This document shows positions 34,771-44,131 of a DNA stretch of 64,000 nt, one piece after another. Location: positions 1 through 64,000 of the forward strand of contig NZ_AZEH01000020.1 of the NCBI RefSeq assembly GCF_001436275.1. Direction: 5' to 3'. The first letter of the stretch is position 1; the number at the start of each line of letters is the position of its first letter. The translations under genes and the position numbers were made by a program. The notes below the pieces were generated by a model, which ran no database searches, had not been told where the DNA came from, and saw only the letters and a program-made list of their open reading frames with translations. This DNA comes from Liquorilactobacillus oeni DSM 19972. Its GTDB lineage: Bacteria > Bacillota > Bacilli > Lactobacillales > Lactobacillaceae.

Positions 34771-37305
34771 TTATCTGATAAACTCAGAAACTGCATCGTT
34801 GACAGCATTCTTTTCTTCTTCAATAAGCTCAACGCGGCTTTCAATTACCTTGGTATCCATTTTAATTTCACGTGTTAACCCAGGTGTCGCCAACTTAGGC
34901 TCAAAGAATTCTTTAAACTCAGCTAAACGTTCAGGTGTACGGAAGATCCCAGCGATAACTGTAATAAAGGTTGTAAATTCCATATCACCGCCAACTGTTT
35001 TTTCCAGCCACTGCCAATCATTACGGATCCAATCCCAAGCAGCCTGTTGTCCATCGTCATTAGCAAGTACTCCCCGGAACCATGCACGCAAATCTTGCGG
35101 TTTAACAGTGTCTGCATCTTCAAATTTTTTAATCAATTCTGCAATTAACTCTTTATCCGCAGTGCTTGTCAATGCAGCACACAAATCGGCCTTATAACTG
35201 GCATCGAAAGATTCCCGATACTCCGTTAATAATCGTTTGAATAATTCAGCACTGCCAAAGTTTTTAACCTCATTTGCCAAAACAACTACTCGAACAGCAG
35301 CAGGCAATGCAGCTAATTTTCCTTTGCTGGCCTCGAATAATTCATGTGCAGAAGCAATTGCTGCAGCATTTTTGGCGTATAGTGCAGCACGTAAAACGTA
35401 TGGCCTGGTCAGCTGATCATCATTTGATTCCTCCGGTTTTGACGTCCAGCCTAAACGTGCAATCTGTGATACACTCAGCCGATCAAAGAATGCCTGGAGC
35501 GCTTTTTCTTCCGCAGAATCCGGCAGCACAAATTTCTTCAAGTTATTGGCAACTTGATATAAAGCAGCATTCACAACTGCTGAATGACTATTTGCAAAAC
35601 GTAACAAGACCGGTACAACAGCAACGTATGAGATCTGTCTTCCTTCTGCCAATAAACGCAGATCTTGCAAAATCTGTAGTTGAGAAATGGCATCCAACGC
35701 AGCACTGTTATCTAGAATATCCTGCAAGAGAATTTCATCATACTTAACGATGAAATGCGAATTGTTTCCGACATTCAAACGCAGCGGCTTTGCATTTGCA
35801 GCCCTCAACTCAGTATATTGGCCCAGTGTAACACTTTTTTCAGTTAAAATTGCTGGTGCTGCATCATAGTTGCTGTTTAACGGAATTTGCCACTTTCGTC
35901 CAACTTCTTGACCCTTCCCAATGAAGAATTGCTGCTGTGATAATGTTAATTTTCCGTCAACAATTCCAGCAGTTACTACTGGATAACCAGGCTGTTCTAA
36001 CCAAGAAGCCATAATAGCTCCTACGTCAACCCCAGAAGAATCCCCCAAAGCAGCCCACAGATCAGCTCCTGTTGCATTGTCAAACTGGTGTGCAGCAAAG
36101 TAATTTTTCAGACCTGCGCGCAAGGCTTTATCTCCAATCAAAGCCCGCACCATTACCAACATCCGTGCTCCTTTAGCGTAAACAATTGCCCCGTCGAATA
36201 GTGCATCGATTTCAGCAGGATTATTAACTTGGACATGGACTGACTGTACTCCATCAGTTGCATCACGCTGTAAGGCTGCTGGAGCTTCTGAGGTCTGGAA
36301 ACTCTCCCAAATATGCCAATCCGGTTCAAGTGCGTCAATCGCAACGTATTCCATCATATTAGCAAAGCTTTCATTTAACCACAGATCATCCCACCACTTC
36401 ATAGTGACAAGGTCACCGAACCACTGATGAGCTAACTCATGAGCGATTACTGTAGCAACAAGCTGTTTCATATCAAGTGCTGTATTTTCAGGATCAAGCA
36501 GTAGATATGCTTCACGATAAGTTACAAGGCCCCAGTTTTCCATTGCTCCCGCTGAAAAGTCAGGCAATGCCAATTGCCAAGAATGCGGTAAAGGATATGG
36601 TGTTTGATAAAAATCTTCATAAAATTCAATAGAGCGTTTGGCAATATCAAGTGCAAAGTCCAGTTCATTGGCTTTATGTGCCTTAGTCGCAAAAACACCG
36701 ACTTTTACACCACTCTTTGTAGTTGTTTGTCTGCTTTGCAAGTTGCCGAATGCAAAGGCCACTAAGTAGGTTGACATCCGAACTGTCGTATCAAAATAAT
36801 GCACCCCATCTTCAACGCGAATCTCCGGCATGTTACTTAAAACTGTTTCGCCAGGTTGTTCATCGAATTTGAGAGCAATATCAAATGTAGCCTTGGCTTC
36901 AGGTTCATCAACACATGGAAAAGCCTGACGAGCAAAGTTGGTCTCAAACTGTGTGCCGATAATCTGCTTCTTAATACCGTTAAGTTCATAATATGATGGA
37001 TAGATCCCCATCATAGTATCTGTTAGCGGAGCCTTATAAGACAGCGTCAGTGTCACCTTACCAGCTTTGATCAAATCAATTCGAACAGCATCAGCTTTTT
37101 TATCTATGCTAAACGGCACAGCTTTTCCATCTGCTTGAACAGACGCAATCGTCAAATTCTTTTGATGAATTGCAATTGCCTGTTTTTTAGCATTGCCTGT
37201 GATCGTTGTCTTCCCGGTAAATTGTTTGGTTTTGCGATTGATATCTATAAAAATATCATAATGTGTCGGTTGGAACGTCTGATAAAAGCGTGTCAATTCA
37301 GCCAT
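34771..37305 (-). CDS. pepN: Aminopeptidase N (M1 family)
   Basis: A broad-specificity metallo-aminopeptidase that trims peptides in the cytoplasm. With Opp it completes the peptide-feeding pathway. The 844-residue length is the usual one for lactobacillal PepN. The substrate-anchoring motif GAMENWG lies at 253-259. Zinc is bound by HELAH (289-293) and Glu 312 in WLNESFANM. The C-terminal ERAP-like helical domain is complete. The ATG follows GGGGAG. It is a single gene with its own repeat-associated terminator. Confidence 0.97.
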   Translation of the reverse strand: MAELTRFYQTFQPTHYDIFIDINRKTKQFTGKTTITGNAKKQAIAIHQKNLTIASVQADGKAVPFSIDKKADAVRIDLIKAGKVTLTLSYKAPLTDTMMGIYPSYYELNGIKKQIIGTQFETNFARQAFPCVDEPEAKATFDIALKFDEQPGETVLSNMPEIRVEDGVHYFDTTVRMSTYLVAFAFGNLQSRQTTTKSGVKVGVFATKAHKANELDFALDIAKRSIEFYEDFYQTPYPLPHSWQLALPDFSAGAMENWGLVTYREAYLLLDPENTALDMKQLVATVIAHELAHQWFGDLVTMKWWDDLWLNESFANMMEYVAIDALEPDWHIWESFQTSEAPAALQRDATDGVQSVHVQVNNPAEIDALFDGAIVYAKGARMLVMVRALIGDKALRAGLKNYFAAHQFDNATGADLWAALGDSSGVDVGAIMASWLEQPGYPVVTAGIVDGKLTLSQQQFFIGKGQEVGRKWQIPLNSNYDAAPAILTEKSVTLGQYTELRAANAKPLRLNVGNNSHFIVKYDEILLQDILDNSAALDAISQLQILQDLRLLAEGRQISYVAVVPVLLRFANSHSAVVNAALYQVANNLKKFVLPDSAEEKALQAFFDRLSVSQIARLGWTSKPEESNDDQLTRPYVLRAALYAKNAAAIASAHELFEASKGKLAALPAAVRVVVLANEVKNFGSAELFKRLLTEYRESFDASYKADLCAALTSTADKELIAELIKKFEDADTVKPQDLRAWFRGVLANDDGQQAAWDWIRNDWQWLEKTVGGDMEFTTFITVIAGIFRTPERLAEFKEFFEPKLATPGLTREIKMDTKVIESRVELIEEEKNAVNDAVSEFIR

Positions 37306-37446
37306 AATTTCTCCCCTTGTTTAATTAGAATAAAACCATTATACGACTTTCATTATTTGGGCGCTACTATCCCAGATTTTATCAAGCATACTTTAAATTA
37401 ACTCTATACTAAAAATATTTATTTTCCTATGAGTTTCAAAAGTAAC

Positions 37447-38832
37447 CTAATCTTTTTGCTTTTTTACGTATGCTTTGTATTCTTTATAATCTCTTTTTAC
37501 TTGTTGTGCATACTTAAGTGCCCACTCTGCCGTCAATTCATCAAAGTCCACTGCTTCTTTAAGGTAGCCTTGAATCATTGGTGCAGTCGGACTGTGAAAA
37601 TGGCTGAATGCGAGCAGCAAAGCGCAAACTCTCGTATAAAGTTTGAAACCTTGCCAATCCATCTTCTCAATGTTAAATGAGCCCTTCATATCCCTGAACT
37701 GACGAACATAATAGCTGCGCTGACCGATGTTCATACTGCCTAAAAAGGGATCTGAAGCCGATTGCATTATTTTTTGTGCTTTGATAATTCTATTTCCCTC
37801 ACCAATTTCACGATGAAGATCAATATCTAGATCCAATGGAATGAAAGAATCCCTTGTCGGTAGAGCTTCCTTAACTTGAAGGACTAAATGACTGCCATCA
37901 TTAGCTGTCAAGAGCAGCAGGTAACAGCGCGTCCCGAAGCTGCCTACACCTACACTATGGCGGATAACATCTGTAATCTTATATTGCATCAGCAAAACCC
38001 GAATACTTTCAGTAACTGTCGTCCGATAATCTTTAAACGCAGCTGCAAACTTTGGAAGCTGTTCATCAGAAACCCGCACTGAGCGGGGAGGATCTTCAAC
38101 AAAGACCCTTTCTTTCTGATCATTAACTGCTGTAAATTTTTTAAGAACTTTATCCAAATTATTTTTAGTTGCCTTCTCAATAACACTGGTTAATGACTCT
38201 TCAAGTTCACTATCAGTTTGTTCATGGATAATTTTAGTCAGCAAGTGGACTTTAGGAGAAAGATAAAATCGTTCCATTAATTGCATAGAGGCTGAATAAG
38301 TAATCGCGGACCGATATGCTGCAGACACTTTTTTCATTAATTTTTCCAGCTTTTTGTTCTTAAAACCATTCTCCTTGCCTGCTAAATAAATACTCACCAG
38401 CAAACGTCGCAGATCATTTTCCCAGTTATCAACTCTGGCTTCATCAAAATCATTCAGGTCAAATAACAATTGGCGTTCCGGGGAAGCATAAAAACCGTAA
38501 TTTCCTAAATGGGCATCACCGCAAAGCAGAACAGGAATATTACTATGCACCTGATTAGCTAAATCAAAATCCATTAAACCGGCAGTTCCCCGGTAAAACG
38601 AAAAAGCACTCTTAACCATTCTCTGTCTTCTCATTGGAAGTAATTCAGGAATAAGCCCTTTTTCAACTGACTTAATAATCTTAATGACATTCCTATCAAC
38701 TTTTTGATAAGCAGTCAGCTTCTCGCTTGGAGTTTCTTGGTATCTTTCCAGACCCTTTTCAATCAGCTCATGTTTTGTCTTTGAAACATTGATCTGATTA
38801 ACATCAAATATAATTTCTTTTGCCATTTGCAT
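37447..38832 (-). CDS. DUF2252 family protein
   Basis: A cytoplasmic protein of 461 residues in a family whose activity is not established. The family core is visible: FYRGTAGLMDFDLAN, LLCGDAHLGNYGFYASPE (about 110-127), LFDLNDFDEARVDNWENDLRRL (split about 131-152) and YYVRQFRDMKGSFN. The aspartate/histidine-rich core looks like an aminoglycoside-phosphotransferase or kinase-type fold, which is an inference. The start is ATG at 38832 or ATG at 38826; AAAGGA lies 4 or 10 nt away, so the choice is open. It is a single gene next to pepN. Confidence 0.82.
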   Translation of the reverse strand: MQMAKEIIFDVNQINVSKTKHELIEKGLERYQETPSEKLTAYQKVDRNVIKIIKSVEKGLIPELLPMRRQRMVKSAFSFYRGTAGLMDFDLANQVHSNIPVLLCGDAHLGNYGFYASPERQLLFDLNDFDEARVDNWENDLRRLLVSIYLAGKENGFKNKKLEKLMKKVSAAYRSAITYSASMQLMERFYLSPKVHLLTKIIHEQTDSELEESLTSVIEKATKNNLDKVLKKFTAVNDQKERVFVEDPPRSVRVSDEQLPKFAAAFKDYRTTVTESIRVLLMQYKITDVIRHSVGVGSFGTRCYLLLLTANDGSHLVLQVKEALPTRDSFIPLDLDIDLHREIGEGNRIIKAQKIMQSASDPFLGSMNIGQRSYYVRQFRDMKGSFNIEKMDWQGFKLYTRVCALLLAFSHFHSPTAPMIQGYLKEAVDFDELTAEWALKYAQQVKRDYKEYKAYVKKQKD

Positions 38833-39054
38833 TTTGTCCTTTCATAATTTTGCTTCTGTCTTAATTCAGCTTCCGCTCTATTATGATTGTAACGCTTTTT
38901 TTATGTTTTATAGCAAAGTTCAATTAACTACAGGGAACTAAAGTAACTGTGAGAAATTTACAAAATACTAAGTATGAACATAATCATAGCAATTTTTTGC
39001 AAGATAACTAACAATTGAACTCCTCATTCTTCAAAGCAATTACCAAAAACTAGA

Positions 39055-39094
39055 AAAGCTATGCCAAAAATATACGCATACTTGGCATAGCTTT
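39055..39094 (-). terminator. Terminator after the small membrane protein gene
   Basis: AAAGCTATGCCAA and its exact complement form a 13-bp stem. On the minus strand TTCTAGTTTTT follows. The rest of 38833-39137 is AT-rich with no gene. Confidence 0.8.
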
Positions 39095-39137
39095 CCTAAT
39101 CATAAATATTATTAAAAAATGTTCTGGTTTACAAAGT

Positions 39138-39545
39138 CTATTTTTTACTCTTCTTAATCTTAAGCAAAAGGCTCGCAATAAACCCGGTTATTAGCCCCCA
39201 GATAGCGTTTGTAACCAAGATACCGACAATTCCGACTGGATGAGCCAAAGGACCTTGCAAGCGGCCGGTCAAAAGCGTTGACAAAATCCCGCTGAGTAAA
39301 ATTGCTAATATTCCATATACGATACCTGTACAAATTAGTGTGAAGATGGGACGCAGATCTGCTTTTAAATATACCGCTAATATCCAAATAATTGAAATAC
39401 CGATTGTAGTAATAATAGGAGTAAGCGACTTACCAAGAGTATCCATTATTCCTAAAATACTCATAAGCGGTCTTATAAGCGCAACAACTGCTAATATCCA
39501 AATAAGTCCCCAGTTCAAACTTCTAAACCTGTTGTTGTTTGCCAT
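39138..39545 (-). CDS. Small membrane protein of unknown function
   Basis: A 135-residue protein with four hydrophobic segments (about 11-30, 42-58, 68-92 and 104-127) and a lysine-rich C-terminus KIKKSKK that should lie inside. I do not recognise the family. It has an ATG, AAGGTAGG upstream, and its own terminator. It is flanked by the DUF2252 gene and an amino-acid permease without operon-like spacing. Confidence 0.65.
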   Translation of the reverse strand: MANNNRFRSLNWGLIWILAVVALIRPLMSILGIMDTLGKSLTPIITTIGISIIWILAVYLKADLRPIFTLICTGIVYGILAILLSGILSTLLTGRLQGPLAHPVGIVGILVTNAIWGLITGFIASLLLKIKKSKK

Positions 39546-39715
39546 GCTTTTTCCTACCTTCTTATTTAAAATTTTTACCTCTATATGTTAAATATAGCAT
39601 ATCAATTTCATAAAAGGATGTTTATTCCCTCCTTTGTAAAGACACGTAAAATTTATTTACCTAGTATTTCCCTTGACTAACCGTAATTACCACACAATCT
39701 GAGCCGCAACTTCAA

Positions 39716-41110
39716 CTAGTCCTGTTTAAATTTTGCATTCCTATGCCGAATAAGATAAACCAGCGCAGCAATAATTAAAACAAGAGCTCCAACAATTACA
39801 GAAATCCTAGTGTCTGGATTAATAAACATAAAGACCACAATGATAATCAACATGATAAAAGCAAAGTAATTGGAATATGGGTAAAAAGGCAGCTTAAACG
39901 GATGACTCGTCATCAATTCTTGATTTTCTCGTCGAAAACGAAGCTCAGCCAAAAGAATTACAAACCACGGAATCATCCCTGGCAAGACTGAAGAACTGAA
40001 AACTACCACAAACATGTTTGAAACAGATTTGCTGTATATGGCAGTTAAAATGTTAATAAGAAAACCAATTAAAATACCACCGGAAATTCCAAGGATCGCT
40101 GCTCCAGGAACTACGCGCTTAGATAAATGTCCAAAAATTTTTGGAGCATCTCCTTCGTGAGCCAATTTGAAGAGCATCCGGCTAGACGAGTAGATTCCAG
40201 AATTTGCTCCGGACAAAGCAGCTGTTAAAACCACAAAATTGATAATTGAAGCAGCAGCCGTTATCCCCACTTTTGCAAAGGTTGACACAAATGGAGAACC
40301 AACAGCGCTCAGATGATTCCATGGATAGATAGTAACAATTACAAAAATTGCTCCAACATAAAAAATCAGGATCCGAAAGAGTACCGATTTTACTGATTTA
40401 ACAACTGCATTTTGCGGATCAGCAACTTCTCCAGCCGAAATACCAAGTAATTCAATTCCTTGATAGGAACCGACAATAATCGACATTGAGAAGAAGAAAC
40501 CCTTAAATCCTCCGGTAAAGAAACCTCCATGAATCCAAAGATTGCTGAAACCGACTGGATGGCCGCCATTTCCAAAGCCAAAGAAGATCACCATGAACCC
40601 TAAAAGAATCATTAAAATAATCGTGATTACCTTAATCATCGCAAACCAAAATTCTAACGAGCCATATGCTTTAGCACTGGCAAGGTTCGCAAGCACCAAA
40701 AATACGATAATGATCATTCCTGTTATAAAAGGGTTGGCATTTAACCACCAGTACTTGAGATATTCCGTTGCCGCAACAACCTCTGACATCCCGACTACAA
40801 CGTACTCGAAAATATTTGCCCATTTAGCAAGATATCCGGCTAACGGATGGACATACTCCGAGGCATAATCAGCAAATGACCCTGTGCTAGGATTGATATA
40901 AATCATTTCTCCGAGTGCTCTCATCACAATATAAAGTAGTACACCCACAAACATGTAGGCCAAGATTACTGAAGGCCCTGTCCATTTAATTGTTGAAGCC
41001 GATCCTAGAAAGAGTCCAACCCCAATTGCTCCCCCTAAGGAAATCATTTCCATCTGGCCAGCTGTCATTGAACGTTGCAGTTTAGGCAAATTATCTGGTT
41101 TTTGTTTCAT
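39716..41110 (-). CDS. Amino-acid permease (APC superfamily, AAT type)
   Basis: Imports an amino acid by proton symport. The 464 residues have twelve membrane segments. The first carries GGAIGVGLFLGSASTIKWTG (about 27-46); ISAGEVADPQNAVVKSVKSV and SGANSGIYSSSRMLFKLAH are typical of the AAT family. The substrate is not clear; relatives carry GABA, proline, serine or aromatic residues. I choose ATG at 41110, 9 nt after GGAGG; an earlier in-frame start at 41155 lies inside a terminator hairpin. That hairpin abuts the ribosome site and suggests attenuation. Confidence 0.87.
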   Translation of the reverse strand: MKQKPDNLPKLQRSMTAGQMEMISLGGAIGVGLFLGSASTIKWTGPSVILAYMFVGVLLYIVMRALGEMIYINPSTGSFADYASEYVHPLAGYLAKWANIFEYVVVGMSEVVAATEYLKYWWLNANPFITGMIIIVFLVLANLASAKAYGSLEFWFAMIKVITIILMILLGFMVIFFGFGNGGHPVGFSNLWIHGGFFTGGFKGFFFSMSIIVGSYQGIELLGISAGEVADPQNAVVKSVKSVLFRILIFYVGAIFVIVTIYPWNHLSAVGSPFVSTFAKVGITAAASIINFVVLTAALSGANSGIYSSSRMLFKLAHEGDAPKIFGHLSKRVVPGAAILGISGGILIGFLINILTAIYSKSVSNMFVVVFSSSVLPGMIPWFVILLAELRFRRENQELMTSHPFKLPFYPYSNYFAFIMLIIIVVFMFINPDTRISVIVGALVLIIAALVYLIRHRNAKFKQD

Positions 41111-41124
41111 CTTCCCTTTCCTCC

Positions 41125-41165
41125 AAAAAAAGAGGCCATGACAAAACTCATTCATTGTCGTGGCC
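41125..41165 (-). terminator. Attenuator-like terminator in the permease leader
   Basis: On the minus strand GGCCACGACAA (41165-41155) pairs with TTGTCATGGCC (41144-41134). TCTTTTTTT follows and runs directly into GGAGG, the permease ribosome site. A 12-codon open frame (41186-41148) starts just after the predicted transcript start and ends in the loop of the hairpin. It may simply end the upstream kinase operon, or it may control the permease. Confidence 0.65.
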
Positions 41166-41194
41166 GCCAGTCATTTTATCGTTCATATAAAACC

Positions 41195-41230
41195 TATCAC
41201 ATATTATAATATCACGTTTATCACGTTAAA
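41195..41230 (-). promoter_or_regulatory. Permease promoter with tandem 9-bp repeats
   Basis: On the minus strand TTTAAC (41230-41225) and TATAAT (41208-41203) are separated by 16 nt. The spacer carries AACGTGATA twice in tandem (41227-41219 and 41218-41210). A third GTGATA lies after the -10 (41200-41195). The layout suggests a repressor operator. Confidence 0.5.
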
Positions 41231-41294
41231 AATATCTGCTACAGGCATGGTTGCTGCTAGGCAACCCAAACAGTTTGATTTTTCTTACAGCTCT

Positions 41295-42542
41295 TTACTT
41301 AGCCGGTTTAAAGCTGACGCTGAAGAAAATCTGGTTATCGCGGTAACGCACTCCGAACTTTCCCTTGAAAGAAGCTGCCAGACTTCGTGCCATCGAAAGC
41401 CCAATTCCAAAGCCCATCTTTTGGCTATTGTGTGATTTATCATCCCTGTAAAAACGTTCAAAAAATTTATTGTAGTTAACACCCTTCCCCTCAGCAAAAG
41501 TATTTCCAATTACAAGAGTAACCATTTTTTGCCTTTTATCAGTTGCAAGGTATACTGTCACCATTCCTTCATCATCACAATACTTATTAGCATTATCCAA
41601 TAAAATGCTACACAGTTCATAAAAGCTATTCTCATCAGCCTTTATTTTCAATCCGGGTGTAATCTTCACTTTAAATGATTTTTTTTCTTGCATAATAACT
41701 GATTTAAAACTGCCAACAGCCCGTTCAAGGATCTCTGAGGCATTAACCGGAGCTAAGACAACTTTTGGACGTTCCTCCATCCGGGCCAATGAAATCAAGT
41801 TGTTGATAAGAGTTGTCAGCCGGTTTACCTGCTGCTCATTGCTGGTTGTCCATTCAGACTTCCCATTCATCAGCTCTTGCAATTCTGTATTAGCTTTGAT
41901 AATTGATAATGGTGTTTTCAATTCATGACCGGCGTTTGTAATAAACTCCTTTTGCCGTTTTTCAGCCTGTACAATTGGTCTAATAGCTTTTTTAGAAAAA
42001 GCAATTAAAATCAAGGTAAAAAGCAAGAGGCTGATTGCACCAAGAAATATTCCGATCTCTATAATATTATTTGTACTTTCCATAATCACAGATTCATCAA
42101 GAAAAACAATATTCGTCTTACCATCTTTTTTGGTTACCTTATATGAATAATCTGACATTAACGAACGGATTGTTCCATTCTTTTTCCCGCTTTTATAAAC
42201 CTGGTTTCCTAAATCCATAATCGTTTCTCTAGAAATACTAATAATATGGGAATCATCTAAAGCAGTCTGTTCACCGTACTTGTCAAAAGAAATGCTGAAA
42301 TAACGGTACTGATATAAACTCTCCTGATTAAAGGCCGGTCCAAACCGTCTCTTGACATTTTGCGTGTTAATTTGCGAATTGATTTGTCCGTCATTTTGGG
42401 AAAGGATAATAAGGACATTATTGATCTGCTGTTTTGCCCGGTAAGTTGAAATTCCAATAATACTTCCAATCACCGTAAGTAAGACAATGAATAAAGCAGC
42501 AGTAGAAATGCCGATAAAACGATAACGAAATTTTTGAATCAT
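41295..42542 (-). CDS. Sensor histidine kinase of a two-component system (RelS-like position)
   Basis: A membrane sensor of 415 residues. The first membrane segment lies at about 10-32, the outside sensor domain at about 35-158 and the second segment at about 160-182. The HisKA H-box is AGHELKTPLSIIKANTELQ with phosphorylated His 206. The N-box is LLDNANKYCDDEG and the G-box GFGIGLSMARSLA. All catalytic motifs are intact. It starts in an ATGA overlap with the response-regulator gene. Gene order matches the relP-relR-relS operon described in Streptococcus mutans. The stimulus is unknown. Confidence 0.9.
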   Translation of the reverse strand: MIQKFRYRFIGISTAALFIVLLTVIGSIIGISTYRAKQQINNVLIILSQNDGQINSQINTQNVKRRFGPAFNQESLYQYRYFSISFDKYGEQTALDDSHIISISRETIMDLGNQVYKSGKKNGTIRSLMSDYSYKVTKKDGKTNIVFLDESVIMESTNNIIEIGIFLGAISLLLFTLILIAFSKKAIRPIVQAEKRQKEFITNAGHELKTPLSIIKANTELQELMNGKSEWTTSNEQQVNRLTTLINNLISLARMEERPKVVLAPVNASEILERAVGSFKSVIMQEKKSFKVKITPGLKIKADENSFYELCSILLDNANKYCDDEGMVTVYLATDKRQKMVTLVIGNTFAEGKGVNYNKFFERFYRDDKSHNSQKMGFGIGLSMARSLAASFKGKFGVRYRDNQIFFSVSFKPAK

Positions 42543-43225
42543 GTACGACCCTCCTTACTAGTATTGACTAGTTGATAAGGCCCGCCCTTTTCCCCTTCAA
42601 TTCCAACATGTGCATTAACTGCTTGCAGCTTTTGACGAAGGTAAGAAATATAAATCCACAGTGTATCTTGGTCAATATCATCATCATTTTCCCACACATG
42701 ATCAATCAGAATTTCACTAATAATTTTTTTGTTTGCGTTTAAAATAAAAAGATTCAGCAGCTTTGTTTCCTTAGCAGAAAGGCTGATAGAGTTAAAACTT
42801 TCCAAACGCTGCTCATTACTGTCAAGCGTAATATCGCCAAAGTTTAAAACACCATTGCCATAGTTTTCAGTGCGCCTTTCTAGAGAACGGATCCGCGCTA
42901 ATAACTCCTTCAATGAAAAAGGTTTGGTTATGTAGTCGTCCGCACCAGCATCAAGCCCGGTAACCTTATCATCAACCTCAGCCATAGCGGTCAACATAAT
43001 CACATAAGTCTGATCACCGGAAGCACGAATTTTTTTCAGTGCTTCAACTCCGGTCATTACCGGCATCATAATATCAAAAATCATCAAGTCGTAAACTCCC
43101 TGACTAGCTTTCTTTACAGCTTCTTGTCCATTATAAACAGGGACAACATCATAATTTCTGCTATTCAAAGCTGCTACAATAACTCTGGAAAGCTGCTTTT
43201 CATCCTCAGCTAATAATATCCGCAT
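42539..43225 (-). CDS. OmpR-type response regulator (RelR-like position)
   Basis: A 228-residue response regulator. The receiver domain (about 1-115) has phospho-acceptor Asp 51 in LMIFDIMMPVMTG, the conserved Thr in MLTAMAEVDD and Lys in YITKPFSLKELL. The C-terminal winged helix (about 130-225) includes LSAKETKLLNLFILNANK and YISYLRQKLQ. ATG at 43225 follows AAGGAGG; an earlier TTG at 43234 overlaps the ribosome site. The direct repeats in front of the alarmone synthetase gene are a likely target. Confidence 0.92.
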   Translation of the reverse strand: MRILLAEDEKQLSRVIVAALNSRNYDVVPVYNGQEAVKKASQGVYDLMIFDIMMPVMTGVEALKKIRASGDQTYVIMLTAMAEVDDKVTGLDAGADDYITKPFSLKELLARIRSLERRTENYGNGVLNFGDITLDSNEQRLESFNSISLSAKETKLLNLFILNANKKIISEILIDHVWENDDDIDQDTLWIYISYLRQKLQAVNAHVGIEGEKGGPYQLVNTSKEGRT

Positions 43226-43239
43226 GGTAAACAACCTCC

Positions 43240-43851
43240 TTAACGATTTTCACGAATCAGCTGCCGAATTGTCTGCATTTGAACGTCGCAAGAAGCAAGC
43301 TGATCCGCACAACGTTTTAGTTCCTTAACAATTTGTGCTGAATTTTCAATATTGTGTTTATACTTCATTTCATGTTCTAAACTAGCCCACGAATCCATTG
43401 CAATCGTTCGCAGCTGAATTTCAACAAAATAACTTCCCGCCATACTGCCATCAATGGCCGGATAAGGAGTAGCAACTTTTAAAATAAGATGATAACTCCG
43501 GTAGCCATTAGGCTTTGATCTTGTAATATAATCTTTTTCTTTAACAACAGTACACCAGTCAGCCTGTTTCAAAAGTTCAATGGCACGGTATACATCATCA
43601 ATAAAGTTGCAGACAATTCGAATTCCAATCGCATCCTTACATTCATAAAGAGCACTTTTGGGTGAAAGGGAGAACCCTTTGCGCTGACACTTATCCATCA
43701 TGCTATCTTCAGTCTTAATTCTGCCGATCAGGTGCTCGTATAGTTTATTTTTATTATTTTTAATTTCTTTTTGATTAAGGATATCGAGTTTTCCCATAAC
43801 CTCATCCTTTATTTTTGAGAGATAAGGTTTAAACGAACCGTATATTTCCAT
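43240..43851 (-). CDS. relP: Small alarmone synthetase, RelP-like
   Basis: Makes (p)ppGpp from ATP and GTP/GDP and lacks a hydrolase domain. The 203 residues hold only the RelA/SpoT synthetase fold: HLIGRIKTEDSMMDKC, CKDAIGIRIVCNFIDDVY, KPNGYRSYHLILKV and VEIQLRTIAMDSWASLEHEM with the conserved Glu, Arg and His. I start at ATG 43851, about 10 nt after AAAGGG; ATG 43860 touches that site. It is the first gene of a relP-RR-HK unit (gaps of 14 nt and a 4-nt overlap), which favours RelP over RelQ. Confidence 0.85.
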   Translation of the reverse strand: MEIYGSFKPYLSKIKDEVMGKLDILNQKEIKNNKNKLYEHLIGRIKTEDSMMDKCQRKGFSLSPKSALYECKDAIGIRIVCNFIDDVYRAIELLKQADWCTVVKEKDYITRSKPNGYRSYHLILKVATPYPAIDGSMAGSYFVEIQLRTIAMDSWASLEHEMKYKHNIENSAQIVKELKRCADQLASCDVQMQTIRQLIRENR

Positions 43852-43882
43852 AGTTTTCATCCCTTTAAAGTACTAATTAAAC

Positions 43883-43950
43883 ATTATAACAGGATTTGCG
43901 CCAATTGTTTCTTCAAGCAAAGAGTCTAAATTAAAAAGAGTCTAAATTAA
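43883..43950 (-). promoter_or_regulatory. relP promoter with tandem 16-bp direct repeats
   Basis: An extended -10 TGTTATAAT (43891-43883) lies about 25 nt before the ribosome site. There is no good -35 (GAAACA). Directly upstream are two perfect, adjacent 16-bp repeats, TTAATTTAGACTCTTT on the minus strand (43950-43935 and 43934-43919). Activator sites for OmpR-type regulators are commonly direct repeats at this position. I infer autoregulation by the response regulator of the operon. Confidence 0.65.
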
Positions 43951-44131
43951 ATACCTAAACTCTCAATGCACAAAACAATAACATCAAATTATTAAATTTA
44001 TGTGAAAAAAGCTTATAGAATAGAAAATTGCTTGATGTTTTATTCTATTAAAATACAATTTAGGTTCTTATTTTATGAATCCATATTGACAAATTTTAAA
44101 TACTTGCTTCTTTAAACAGTTAAAATGTATT

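Noticed and set aside
34751-35197. 148-codon open frame antisense to pepN
   Set aside because: A shadow of pepN; the composition follows the opposite-strand codons and there is no start signal.
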